NCBI RefSeq assembly: GCF_002081715.1
Contig: NZ_MUKP01000018.1
Location: 1 to 64,000 of the forward strand
DNA length: 64,000 bases
Reading direction: 5' to 3'
Source of the DNA: Nocardia donostiensis
GTDB taxonomy: Bacteria > Actinomycetota > Actinomycetes > Mycobacteriales > Mycobacteriaceae
In this document: piece by piece, positions 35,830 to 46,392 of the stretch
Layout: every line of letters begins with the position of its first letter
Numbering within the stretch: position 1 is the stretch's first letter
Translations under genes and position numbers: made by a program
Notes under the pieces: model-generated
Database searches by the model: none
The model's input: the letters and a program-made list of their open reading frames with translations, nothing else
What the model was told of the DNA's origin: nothing

Positions 35830-37398
35830 CTAGGAAAAATCGCTGCGCAGCTGTACTTTCATGACTTTGCCGCTGGCGTTGCGCGGCAGTTCGGGCACCA
35901 CCACCAGATCCTTGGGATGTTTGTAGCGGGCCAGGTTCTCGTTGAGGAACGATTCGAGTTCGGCCAGGGTCAGCTCACCCTCGATGTCGGTCAGGGCGAC
36001 CACCGCGACGGGCACCTCACCCCACTTTTCGTGCGTCCGCCCGATCACGGCGGCCTCGCGGATCTTCGGATGCGCGAACAGCACGTTCTCCACCTCGGCG
36101 CAGTAGATGTTCTCGCCGCCGGAGATGATCATGTCCTTCTTACGATCCACCACATAGATGAAGCCCTCCTCGTCCGCGCGGACCAGGTCACCGGAGTGAA
36201 ACCAGCCACCCGCGAACGCCTCGGCGGTCGCTTCGGGTTTGTTCCAGTAGCCCTGCATCAGGGTCGGGCCGCGGTAGACGATCTCGCCGACCGCACCGGG
36301 CGCGACATCGTTCATCTCGTCGTCGACGATACGAGCCTGGATGGTCGGGATCGGCTTGCCCACCGAACCGAGCTTGCGGATGGCGTCTTTGCCCTCCAGC
36401 ACGCAGGTGATCGGCGACATCTCCGTCTGGCCGAACACCGCGACGTTGAACGCGTCGGGGAAGCAGTCGGCCATCGCCTTCAGCACGGTATCGGAGGCAG
36501 GAGCCGCGCCCCAGCTCAACGCCTTCAACGCCAGCTTGCGCTGTTTCACCGTCGGCTCGGCGCAGATGAGCTGCCACTGGGCGGGCACGCAGAAGGCCGT
36601 CGTGGCCTGCTCGGCCTCGACCGCATCCAGGAATTCGGTGGCGTCGAATGCGCCCAGCGGATGCAGTACCGTCTTCGATCCCAGCATGAATGCGGGCGCC
36701 AAGGAACCGAGGCCTGCGATATGGAACAGCGGCGAGGTGCAGAAACCGACCGAATCGGCTTCGATCGCCAGCGCCCGGATACAGGTCAGCGCCTGGGCGT
36801 TCATATTCGCGTAGGACAGCACAGCCCCCTTCGGGCTGCCGGTGGTGCCCGAGGTGTACATGATCAGCGACGGAGTGTCTTCGGGGATGTCGAGTGGGGT
36901 GTGCGGTTCCCCCTCCTCGGCGATCGCGTCGTCGTAGCCGAGGCAGTCGTCGCTGCTCGCACCGCCGATCACCACACAGGTCTGGAGAGTGGGCACCTGC
37001 GCCTTGACCGCGGTTGCCAGCGGCTGCAGCACGGTGTCGGTGATCACGGCTTTGGCTCCGCTGTCGCCGGCGATATAGGCGACCTCAGGCGGGGTGAGGC
37101 GGAAGTTGACCGGGACCGCGATCGCACCGAGGGCGTTGATACCGAAAACGGCCTCGAGGTATTCGGGGTGGTTGAGCGCGAGGAGCAGCACCCGGTCGCC
37201 GAAGCCGATACCGCGGCGGGCGAGTGCGTCGGCGAATGTTTGTGAGCGTTCGTGCAGCTGTTTCCAGGTGGTGTCGACGCCGCGGAACCGCACCGCGACC
37301 GCGTCCGGTCGCATCAGCGCGTGGGTGGCGATCTGGTTGTTCCAGTGATTACGACGCGACCTGAACGGCTCGTCGAGCGCCTGCGCACCAGTGGTCAT
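35830..37398 (-). CDS. Acyl-CoA synthetase, FadD-type
   Basis: 522-residue AMP-forming acyl-CoA ligase. The P-loop-like motif A3 is IMYTSGTTGSPKGAVLSY near 178. VFGQTEMSP is motif A5, FHSGDLVRADEEGFIYVVDR contains A7-A8, and the C-terminal NASGKVMK supplies the adenylation lysine (A10). It activates a fatty or aryl acid as an adenylate and transfers it to CoA. Start ATG 37398 follows AGGAGT. It is divergent from the NPD-like gene at 37729 over a 330-base gap and shares strand with the isochorismatase-fold gene 85 bases on. Chain-length preference cannot be read here. Confidence 0.9.
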   Translation of the reverse strand: MTTGAQALDEPFRSRRNHWNNQIATHALMRPDAVAVRFRGVDTTWKQLHERSQTFADALARRGIGFGDRVLLLALNHPEYLEAVFGINALGAIAVPVNFRLTPPEVAYIAGDSGAKAVITDTVLQPLATAVKAQVPTLQTCVVIGGASSDDCLGYDDAIAEEGEPHTPLDIPEDTPSLIMYTSGTTGSPKGAVLSYANMNAQALTCIRALAIEADSVGFCTSPLFHIAGLGSLAPAFMLGSKTVLHPLGAFDATEFLDAVEAEQATTAFCVPAQWQLICAEPTVKQRKLALKALSWGAAPASDTVLKAMADCFPDAFNVAVFGQTEMSPITCVLEGKDAIRKLGSVGKPIPTIQARIVDDEMNDVAPGAVGEIVYRGPTLMQGYWNKPEATAEAFAGGWFHSGDLVRADEEGFIYVVDRKKDMIISGGENIYCAEVENVLFAHPKIREAAVIGRTHEKWGEVPVAVVALTDIEGELTLAELESFLNENLARYKHPKDLVVVPELPRNASGKVMKVQLRSDFS

Positions 37399-38706
<1,308 letters not shown>

Positions 38707-38970
38707 AACCGCAGGCGTCACCACCACACCTCGGTTGCGGCCAAGTAGTGCGACCCAGCGAACGTAGCGCAAGCCGCCGCGTTCAGGCGGAGGTCAGCGC
38801 ATCCGGTACAGCCCCCGGTCCGTCGCCGACGGGCCGGTAGAGACGTGAACGCCCGCGGAGCTGTACCAAGCGTGCCATTCCAGCTGTCTGCGGTGAACGT
38901 CGAAACCCAACTCCGAAGGCTGGGATCCTCCCTCCAGACAGAGGATGAGGCCAACAGAGAAAGTTCAAGT

Positions 38971-39942
38971 TCAGCGGGCTGCCAAGGCTGATACCGCGTC
39001 GTAGTCGTGGGCCGCGACTATGTCGATACCCTCGGGCAGGGCGTGCAGCCGATGGATGGTGGCGAACGCGGCGTCACGGTCGGCGTCGAAGATCTGACCG
39101 GGCATGGGCGCTTTCTCCCGGATGAGCTCCACCTGCAGTTTGTTCCAGATCGCGTCGCCGGCCAGCAGGACCCGGGAGCCGTCGTCGACGGCGAGCAGGA
39201 CACCGATACTGCCCGGGGTGTGACCGGTCAGGTCGACCAGGACCACGGAGCCGTCGCCGAACAGGTCTTTGCTCCTGGAAAAGGTGAGCACCGGCGGCCC
39301 ATCCAGTTCCAGCGGGTCGAATACCCGCCCACGCAACGGGCCGCGCACCACGCCCGCGGGCGCGTACGGGCCGTCCATCGCCCAGGACGTTTCGGCAGCA
39401 GGCACCCTGATCGGCACGGAATCGGGCAATTCGAGCAGGCCCGCGGTATGGTCCCAGTGCAGATGGGTGGGGAGGACGAAATCGATCGCCGCTGGGTCGA
39501 TATCGCGGGCGGCGAGCGCGTCGGACAGGCCGAGCACCGGTTTATCCGGCGACACCAGCATCCGTAGCGGAAGCGGCACACCGGGCAGCACCCGCCGGTG
39601 CACATTCGCGCACAGCGCCGGATCGACCAGAAACCTGGCCTGCGGATGTTCGACCAGGTACGCGGCCATCGACATGGGCAATTCCCGCAGGCTGCGCACC
39701 CCCTCGGCGACGATCGTCGCGGGCGCCGCAAGATGAGCCTGCATCAGCACGGTCAGCTTTACGGACTGCCTGACCTGGGGCGGCGGCACGGGATCGAGGC
39801 TCGCCAGCAACGCGGTATCTGGACGACGCGGGCGCAACAGTCGAGCCGGAGTCGCGGCCAACGCTGCGCAGCAGCTCAGCACGGTCGGCAGAGTCGGAGT
39901 ACGCCCCTCGTTGGTTTCGGCCACCAGGTGACGGTATGTCAT
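38971..39942 (-). CDS. MBL-fold metallo-hydrolase
   Basis: About 323-residue metallo-beta-lactamase-fold hydrolase. The metal motif is LPTHLHWDHTAGL (HxHxDH), followed by LTGHTPGSIG, LLAGDAIWN and a final AHDYD. ATG 39942 (MTYRHLVAETNEG) is chosen; an in-frame ATG at 40011 would add 23 residues. It is divergent from the ACP-PKS-FAAL genes with about 150 bases between, so it may share their control. It could act as a stand-alone thioesterase/hydrolase releasing the PKS product, since the PKS has no TE domain (inference). Confidence 0.82.
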   Translation of the reverse strand: MTYRHLVAETNEGRTPTLPTVLSCCAALAATPARLLRPRRPDTALLASLDPVPPPQVRQSVKLTVLMQAHLAAPATIVAEGVRSLRELPMSMAAYLVEHPQARFLVDPALCANVHRRVLPGVPLPLRMLVSPDKPVLGLSDALAARDIDPAAIDFVLPTHLHWDHTAGLLELPDSVPIRVPAAETSWAMDGPYAPAGVVRGPLRGRVFDPLELDGPPVLTFSRSKDLFGDGSVVLVDLTGHTPGSIGVLLAVDDGSRVLLAGDAIWNKLQVELIREKAPMPGQIFDADRDAAFATIHRLHALPEGIDIVAAHDYDAVSALAAR

Positions 39943-40090
39943 CGTCCCAGGCGACGGAAGTACCAGGCTCTCAATGGGATCGAGCCTTGCCCGGCCTCGT
40001 TTCTGGTGCATAATCGCCTTGGTGCCCGCAGTTTGCCGGCACCGATCCACGGCAGGCAGCCGCCGCCGACATATTCGGGAGGGAGGAATG

Positions 40091-40333
40091 ATGCGGCCGG
40101 GCCTGCACCGGACAACGTTGACCAGCGCGGCCGTCACCGCGGTCGCGGAACTGCTCGGCGTCGACGCGGCGACTGTGTCCACCACCACCCCGTTCACCGA
40201 TCTCGGTCTCAGCTCCACCCAGTTGGTCCGGCTGACCACGCACCTCGAGGACGCGCTTGGCGTCGAGGTGCCGCTCACCGCGATCTACGATCACCCCGAT
40301 ATCGAACAACTGGTCGACTCACTGATGCGATGA
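40091..40333 (+). CDS. Stand-alone acyl carrier protein
   Basis: 80-residue carrier protein. The phosphopantetheine site is Ser42 in FTDLGLSSTQLVRL; the fold ends IYDHPDIEQLVDSLM. ATG 40091 is taken because GGGAGG has better spacing to it than to the ATG directly before. Its stop overlaps the PKS start by ATGA. With the FAAL two genes on, it is a natural acceptor for an acyl-adenylate, giving the starter acyl-ACP for the PKS. Confidence 0.9.
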   Translation: MRPGLHRTTLTSAAVTAVAELLGVDAATVSTTTPFTDLGLSSTQLVRLTTHLEDALGVEVPLTAIYDHPDIEQLVDSLMR

Positions 40334-43300
40334 CGGCCACCCCCGCCCCGCATCCGCCGATCGCGATCGTCGGCATGGCCTGTCGGCTGCCAGCCGCGGC
40401 CTCCATCACCGAATTCTGGCGGCTGCTGCTGTCCGGGCAGGACGCGCTCGGGCAACCGCCGCCCGGTCGTGTCGGTACCCAGCCGGGCGGGTATCTCGCC
40501 GATATCGACTGGTTCGACAACGACTGGTTCGGGATCTCCGCGCGGGAAGCCGCGGTCATGGACCCGCAGCAGCGGCTCGCGCTGGAAGTCGCGGTCGAGG
40601 CAATCGACGACGCGGGAATCGGATACCGCGCGCAGGGTTGCGGCGCGGCGGTAGTGTTCGGCGCCTGCGGTTACGACCACGGCAGCGTAGTACTTGGCAA
40701 GGGCGGTCACGACGCGCAGTACGCGGTCACCGGTTCAGCGCTCAGCATTATCGCCAACCGCCTGTCCTATGTGCTCGACCTCCACGGACCGAGCCTGGTG
40801 GTGGACAGCGCGTGCTCGTCGTCGCTGGCGGCGATCGACCTGGCGGTGCGGCTGCTCACCGACGGTACCATCCCGTTCGCCGTGGTCGGCGGTGTCAATC
40901 TCGCCCTGCTCCCCCACACCACCGACTACCTGGCCGAGGGCGGTTTCCTCGCCCCGGACGGGCGCGGCAAACCCTTCGACGCGAACGCCGACGGTTATGT
41001 GCGTGGCGACGGCTGCGCCGTGGTTGTCTTGCAGCGCAGCGCCGACGCCATGCGGTCGGGCAACCGGATCTATGCCGAAATCCTCGGCACCGCAGTCGGT
41101 TCAGATGGACGGTCCAACGGGCTGTATGCGCCGAACGGGCGAGCCCAGCAGGATGTGGTGCGCACCGCGTGGGCGCGTTCCGGGCTCGATCCGGCTACCG
41201 CCGGGTACCTCGAATGCCACGGCACCGGAACAGCATTGGGCGATGCAGTGGAAGTGGGTGCGCTCGCCGCGGTGCTCGGCGACGAGCGTTCGCCCACCTG
41301 GATCGGTTCGGTGAAATCCACCGTCGGCCATCTCGAGGCAGCGGCCGGGGTGACCGGGCTGATCAAAACCGCGCTGTCGATCCATCACGGCACCATCGTC
41401 CCCACGGTCGGCTTCCGCACCGAGAACCCGCTGCTGCGGCTGACCGAACGTGGGCTGCGGGTGCCGACCCGCCTGGTGGACTGGCGGGCGACACCGGCCG
41501 TAGAACGGCTCGCCGGGGTCAGCTCGTTCGGCTTCGGCGGCACCAACGCCCATGTGGTTGTTCGCGGGACGCCGCACCCGCACCCACGCCCGCGCGAGGA
41601 CAACACTCCCGTGCTGATCCCGGTCACCGGTCAAGATCTCGGCGACCTGCGTGACCACGCCCGGCAGGCCGCCGAGCTGCTCGGAAACCTCCCGAACGAG
41701 CCGCAAACCGACAACGAACCAGCACGCGAGCCCACACTGACCGCCTTCGCGGCGGGAGCGGCCCGACTGCTCCCCGAACTCGCCCGCGCGGCCGTCGTCG
41801 CCGCCGATCGCATCGAGGGCGAACACCGGTTGCGGGCGCTGGCGGCAGGCACCCCCGTCGCCGGGGTCATCGCCCCGCGTGACCGGCGCCGCCACGGCGG
41901 GATCGTGTTCCTGTTCTCCGGACAGGGCGGGCAGCACGCCAGGATGGGCCGGGCACTGGCCGCCCGCTACCCCGCGTTCGCCGACGCGATCACCGTTGCC
42001 GCCGACGCCGTCGCGGCGGCGGGCGGACCGCGGGTGTGGACGCCGAAGCGTGGTTTCGTATTGCAGGCGCCCGAGCGGTCGGTCACCGAGCTGGTCCAGC
42101 CCGCGATATTCGTGTTCCAAGTGGCTGCGGCACGCCTGTTGGAGTCGTGGGGGGTGCGGCCCGACGCGGTCACCGGGCACAGCCTCGGTGAAGTTGCCGC
42201 GGCGGCGGTGAGCGGGGCACTGCCGGTCGAGGAAGCGGCCAGGGTGGTGGTGGCGCGCAGCCGGGCGCTCGGCAGGCTGGACGGGCAGGGCGCGATGGCG
42301 GTGCTAGAGGCCGAGCCGCACGAGGTGCGGCGGTTGGTGGAACCGATGTGTGACAGCGTCGGGATAGCGGCAGTGAATGGGCCGCGTTCGGTGGTGGTTT
42401 CGGGTCTGCCCCGCTATATCGACACGCTGGTGCGCCGCGCGAAACGCCGAGATATCTACGCTCGGCGTATCGCCGTCGATTTCGCGGCGCACAGTCCGCA
42501 GGTCGACGCGGTGCTGCCGGAATTCCGTGCCTGCCTCACTGGGCTGGCCGCCGAGAAGCCGCACACCAGGATCTATTCGACAGCGCGCCGCGGCGAAACG
42601 ATAACCACCGCTGGTATGGACGCCGACTACTGGTGCCAGAACGTCGCCGCGACGGTGGAACTCGCGGCCGCACTGGATCGGGCCGCCGCCGACGGTATGG
42701 CGACAGTACTGGAAATCGGTCCCCATCCGGTGCTGCTCGGCGCAGTGGGTGACCACCCCGATTACACCGGTGCGGTGTACCCGCTCACCACCCGCTCCGA
42801 CGAGGGCGGCGATTTCCTCGCCTGCCTCGCAGGTTTGTACACCGAGGGCCGGACATTGAACTGGCCTGCTGCCGGGCCGTTCGACTGGGCGCCGCGCCGC
42901 CGTTGGCGCCGCCGCCACTTCCCGCTGGTCACCACCGAGCCACCGTTCCACGCCGACGACCTCAGCGACCATATCGTGCATGGGGAGGCTGTCGTACCCG
43001 CCGCGTTCTGGCTGCGCAAACTGCTGCATATGGCGCGCGGCAGCGGAAGGTCTGCGCTCGCCGACTTCGTAGCGCACGAACGGCTGACGCCTTCAGCGCT
43101 GGCCGAGGTCCGATATCAACGGGAATCGGTATCGGGAAGACTGCGGGCGGAGGTCACGGGTCGCGGGGCGCTGGCTTCGGCTCGGCTCGCCGGTGACCCC
43201 ACACCCGCTGACATCATCGCATGGATGCGGATGGTCGACGCGAATCGGGCTGCGCTGCGCGGGATGCGAGTCACCACCCCGGACGATCTGTACGAGCGGC

Positions 43301-46300
43301 TGCGGGCCAGACATCTGGAATACGGACCGGTTTTCCGCCCGCTGCGCCATATCGCATCCGGCCGCGATCGCGCGTTCGCCACCTTCGACGGCCTCGACCT
43401 GCACCGCACCGCCACCGTGGACGGCTGCCTGCAGCTGTTCGCCGCGGTCGCCCCCGACGAACTGCCCGCCGATACGGTTCCGCTGCCGATCGCGGTGGCC
43501 TCCGCGTGGTTGTCGACCGAACCGGGCCGACGCGTGCAGGAGGCGCACGCCTTCGTCCGTGGCCGCAGCGCCAACGGTTTGTCCGGCGATATCTTCGCCA
43601 CCGACCAGAACGGCGCCCCCGTGCTCGCGCTCACAGGTGTGCAGATCAGGTTCGCCGCCCTGTCAGGTGGAGACAGTTCCCTTCCGTCGAAAGCCCTTGC
43701 CCACACTGAGCTTCCAGTCGTCCCGGTGCGCGGTTCCGAAGTCGGCGAGGTTCCGCCCCGCACACTGCTGCGTGAAATCTGGGAACCGCTATCCCCAGAC
43801 CACGGTATTTCCCCCGGCCCCGAATCCGGCGCAGTGCCCCTCCTTTCACCAGCTGACGACTATCGCCCAGACCGCATTGTCCAAGCGACCTTGCCGGTCT
43901 CCCCTCAGACGGCCGGCCGAGCCCACCCACCCTCTGTTCCCGGAGTGGACGTTGCGAACCTCCGAACGACAGCCGACGGAAACCACCCACATCCTGTTCC
44001 CGAAGCAAACGCGACAAACCCCCGGACCACCGCCGTCCGAAACCACCCGCACCCCCTACCCGAAACGAACGCGACAAATCCGCGAGCGACCACCCACCCG
44101 AGCCATTCCCACCCTGCTCCCGAAGCGAGCACGGCGCACCCCCGAACAACTGCCGACCCGAACAACCCACACCCTGGCTCCGAAGCGGGCAGGTCAGCGC
44201 TGCAGGTGGGGAGCGGCGGAACGGGCTTCGGCACCGGCAACAGGTCAGGACCGGAGATTCGGCGGGCGGTGGTGGTCGGCGCATCCGCACAGGCTGTCCG
44301 CCTCACTCGCGAACTCGACCGGTGTGTGCCGACCGAGCGTGTCGCCCGCGAACCAGATCAGGCGGGCCCGATCGTGTCGGCGGTATTGGCGAGCCGCACT
44401 GCGGCCGCCCGCACGGCAGTGGTCGTGGTGTGGCCGCATGAGAACCCAGCGCCCACCGACGACGAACCAGCGGTGGTGACGGTGGGGCGGGTTCTCGATC
44501 TGCTGCAGCGCATCAACGCAAGCGCCGCAACCGCCTCCCTCACCGTGGTGCTGCCGACCGGGGCTGCGATCACGCACCCGACGACGATGCGCGCCCCTCT
44601 CGACTCCCCCTCGGCCCGTGCTGGGTATCGGAACGACGGAATCGGCGACGCATACCGTGCGGAGCCCACCTGGCTTTCCGAAACACCGGCTCGCGGTGCA
44701 GACGATAGTGGGTTCTTTGGACATCGCGCAGGCTCGCCGAATGAGCACCATGACCAACCATGGATCCCGGCGCACACTGAGCGGGCGCGAACGCTCCCCG
44801 TGGCAAACGCTCCACACGGAGAAACGCCGACTCCAGGGCGCGATCTCCAGGAACGAACGGACACAGGCAAACAACCCCCGCAAACTCTGAGCGCGCCAGG
44901 CGACAACCTAGAGCAAACGGACACCACTACAGGTAATCAGGCCCGGCAAAAATGGAGTTCGACGGACACTCGTGGCCGCACGGGCGCCACCGTGAGCGAC
45001 CCAGGGGAGCAACATGGGGGCGCGGCAAGCGATGAGCGCGGAGCCGCAGGCGTGGACCGGGGACCGACCCGGCAAGGTGCCGATGCCGGTTTCGTCGGCG
45101 AAGGGCCGGTGTTCGCCGACGCCAGGGTGGGCGCGATCGCCGGGCTGGTCCGGTCGCTACAGCTGGAGTCCGGGCGCCCGGTCCGGCTGGTGTGGTCCGC
45201 CGGGGTCGAGGTGACGAACCAGGATCTGCTGTGTCGCCTGGTAACCGGCTCAGATACGGGGCAAGCGGCCCGGATACCTGAAGAGGTGCTACTCGCTGGT
45301 GGTGCGCCCGCTGTCCGGCGGTTCGTGCCTGCAGGGCCGCGAGGACGGCGGATCGAGATCGATCCCGCCGGAACCTATGTGGTGACCGGTGGGCTGGGCG
45401 CGCTGGGTTCGGTTGCGGTGCGCTGGCTGCTCGACGCAGGTGCGCGCGAGGTGGTGGTGCCGACCAGGTCGCCGCGTCCGGCGCCGCAGCTGCTGGACGG
45501 GTTGGAGGACCGGATCGTGGTGGTGCGCTGCGATGTCGCCGACCGCACCGATCTGGACAACGCACTGCGCGATATCCGGGAATCCGGCTGCACTATTCGC
45601 GGTGTGGTGCATGCGGCAGGCTCGGTACAGGATGCTGTGTTCGAGGCGGTGTCCGCCGCCCAGCTGGCCCGATTGTTCGCGCCGAAGCTGACCGCCGCGA
45701 CCAATCTGATCGAACTCACCGCTACCGACCCGGTCGATTTCACCCTGTTGTTCTCCTCGGCGACCGGTGCATTCGGTGCACCCGGCCAAGCCGCCTACGC
45801 CGCGGCGAACGCGGCGATGGACGCTTTGGCCCGCACGTACGGCGATCGCGGCGTGACGAGCATCGGCTGGGGTGCCTGGGAAACCGGTTTGGCCGCAGCT
45901 TCCGGCGGGGCCGCGCATTTCGCCCGCGCCGGTATCGTCGCGCTCGGCAATCGGGGTGGTGCGCGGCTGCTGCGTGACACACTCGGTTACGGCGGCTATC
46001 TGCTGGCCATGGACTACGCCACGAATACCGACGCTTCACCGATCGCGGTTCGGTTGCGCGAACTGCTGGAAACGTACACCTATCCAGTGACCACCGCGAG
46101 ACTGGAAGACAGCCCACCCGGCCCGTTCGTCCGCCCGGAGCCGATTATCGAGACAGTCCGTCACGCATTAGCGGCCACGCTGTCGATACCACCGCAAAGC
46201 GTCGATACCGCAGCCGATTTCAACGATCTCGGCCTCAGTTCCCTGCTCGCGATCGATATGCGCAGAACCTTGGAGCATCGGCTGAACATCCATATTTCCA

Positions 46301-46392
46301 CCGTCGAGCTCTTCCGCCACCCCACGGTGGAAACACTGGCAGCAGCGCTGTCGGCGCGCCTCGGCCACCTGGCGGACGGCGCGGACCGGTGA
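40330..46392 (+). CDS. Type I polyketide synthase, one module KS-AT-DH-KR-ACP
   Basis: 2020 residues. KS is at about 8-430 with Cys162 (VDSACSSSL), His297 (HGTGT) and His334 (GHLEAAAG). AT is at about 525-830 with Ser618 in GHSLGE; its specificity motif VDFAAHS is closer to methylmalonyl-type YASH than malonyl-type HAFH. DH has HxxxGxxxxP (His881) and DGCLQ (Asp1031). KR has VVTGGLGALGS near 1683, Ser1809/1810, Tyr1823 and Asn1827. ACP Ser1971 lies in NDLGLSSL. No ER and no TE. Two low-complexity stretches interrupt it: a 20-residue tandem repeat (1198-1289) and an approximately 170-residue Thr/Gly/Asp-rich insertion (1417-1587). It is coupled to ACP and FAAL by 4-base overlaps. The likely product is an acyl chain extended by one or more reduced units. 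Confidence 0.92.
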   Translation: MTATPAPHPPIAIVGMACRLPAAASITEFWRLLLSGQDALGQPPPGRVGTQPGGYLADIDWFDNDWFGISAREAAVMDPQQRLALEVAVEAIDDAGIGYRAQGCGAAVVFGACGYDHGSVVLGKGGHDAQYAVTGSALSIIANRLSYVLDLHGPSLVVDSACSSSLAAIDLAVRLLTDGTIPFAVVGGVNLALLPHTTDYLAEGGFLAPDGRGKPFDANADGYVRGDGCAVVVLQRSADAMRSGNRIYAEILGTAVGSDGRSNGLYAPNGRAQQDVVRTAWARSGLDPATAGYLECHGTGTALGDAVEVGALAAVLGDERSPTWIGSVKSTVGHLEAAAGVTGLIKTALSIHHGTIVPTVGFRTENPLLRLTERGLRVPTRLVDWRATPAVERLAGVSSFGFGGTNAHVVVRGTPHPHPRPREDNTPVLIPVTGQDLGDLRDHARQAAELLGNLPNEPQTDNEPAREPTLTAFAAGAARLLPELARAAVVAADRIEGEHRLRALAAGTPVAGVIAPRDRRRHGGIVFLFSGQGGQHARMGRALAARYPAFADAITVAADAVAAAGGPRVWTPKRGFVLQAPERSVTELVQPAIFVFQVAAARLLESWGVRPDAVTGHSLGEVAAAAVSGALPVEEAARVVVARSRALGRLDGQGAMAVLEAEPHEVRRLVEPMCDSVGIAAVNGPRSVVVSGLPRYIDTLVRRAKRRDIYARRIAVDFAAHSPQVDAVLPEFRACLTGLAAEKPHTRIYSTARRGETITTAGMDADYWCQNVAATVELAAALDRAAADGMATVLEIGPHPVLLGAVGDHPDYTGAVYPLTTRSDEGGDFLACLAGLYTEGRTLNWPAAGPFDWAPRRRWRRRHFPLVTTEPPFHADDLSDHIVHGEAVVPAAFWLRKLLHMARGSGRSALADFVAHERLTPSALAEVRYQRESVSGRLRAEVTGRGALASARLAGDPTPADIIAWMRMVDANRAALRGMRVTTPDDLYERLRARHLEYGPVFRPLRHIASGRDRAFATFDGLDLHRTATVDGCLQLFAAVAPDELPADTVPLPIAVASAWLSTEPGRRVQEAHAFVRGRSANGLSGDIFATDQNGAPVLALTGVQIRFAALSGGDSSLPSKALAHTELPVVPVRGSEVGEVPPRTLLREIWEPLSPDHGISPGPESGAVPLLSPADDYRPDRIVQATLPVSPQTAGRAHPPSVPGVDVANLRTTADGNHPHPVPEANATNPRTTAVRNHPHPLPETNATNPRATTHPSHSHPAPEASTAHPRTTADPNNPHPGSEAGRSALQVGSGGTGFGTGNRSGPEIRRAVVVGASAQAVRLTRELDRCVPTERVAREPDQAGPIVSAVLASRTAAARTAVVVVWPHENPAPTDDEPAVVTVGRVLDLLQRINASAATASLTVVLPTGAAITHPTTMRAPLDSPSARAGYRNDGIGDAYRAEPTWLSETPARGADDSGFFGHRAGSPNEHHDQPWIPAHTERARTLPVANAPHGETPTPGRDLQERTDTGKQPPQTLSAPGDNLEQTDTTTGNQARQKWSSTDTRGRTGATVSDPGEQHGGAASDERGAAGVDRGPTRQGADAGFVGEGPVFADARVGAIAGLVRSLQLESGRPVRLVWSAGVEVTNQDLLCRLVTGSDTGQAARIPEEVLLAGGAPAVRRFVPAGPRGRRIEIDPAGTYVVTGGLGALGSVAVRWLLDAGAREVVVPTRSPRPAPQLLDGLEDRIVVVRCDVADRTDLDNALRDIRESGCTIRGVVHAAGSVQDAVFEAVSAAQLARLFAPKLTAATNLIELTATDPVDFTLLFSSATGAFGAPGQAAYAAANAAMDALARTYGDRGVTSIGWGAWETGLAAASGGAAHFARAGIVALGNRGGARLLRDTLGYGGYLLAMDYATNTDASPIAVRLRELLETYTYPVTTARLEDSPPGPFVRPEPIIETVRHALAATLSIPPQSVDTAADFNDLGLSSLLAIDMRRTLEHRLNIHISTVELFRHPTVETLAAALSARLGHLADGADR
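43921..44195 (+). repeat. In-frame 60-base tandem repeat inside the PKS gene
   Basis: About four and a half degenerate copies of a 60-base unit, each coding 20 residues on the pattern A-N-A-T-N-P-R-T-T-A-x-x-N-H-P-H-P-x-P-E. The period is exact: every 60 bases a copy of AACCACCCAC-like sequence recurs (43981, 44041, 44101, 44161). It lies between DH and KR and encodes a Pro/His/Asn-rich linker. Confidence 0.9.

Noticed and set aside
35788..37245. Plus-strand ORF of 485 codons opposite fadD
   Set aside because: Antisense frame to a clear acyl-CoA synthetase; no recognisable domain.
39598..40329. N-terminal extension of the PKS frame upstream of 40330
   Set aside because: Overlaps the ACP gene and the divergent MBL gene; the ATGA junction at 40330 and the KS N-terminus fix the real start.
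43921..44195. CRISPR-like array from regular 60-base repeats
   Set aside because: Repeats are contiguous without spacers and lie in the open PKS frame, encoding a linker.
44245..44883. Minus-strand ORF of 212 codons inside the PKS
   Set aside because: Antisense to the low-complexity region of the PKS; no domain, and the plus-strand frame is continuous.
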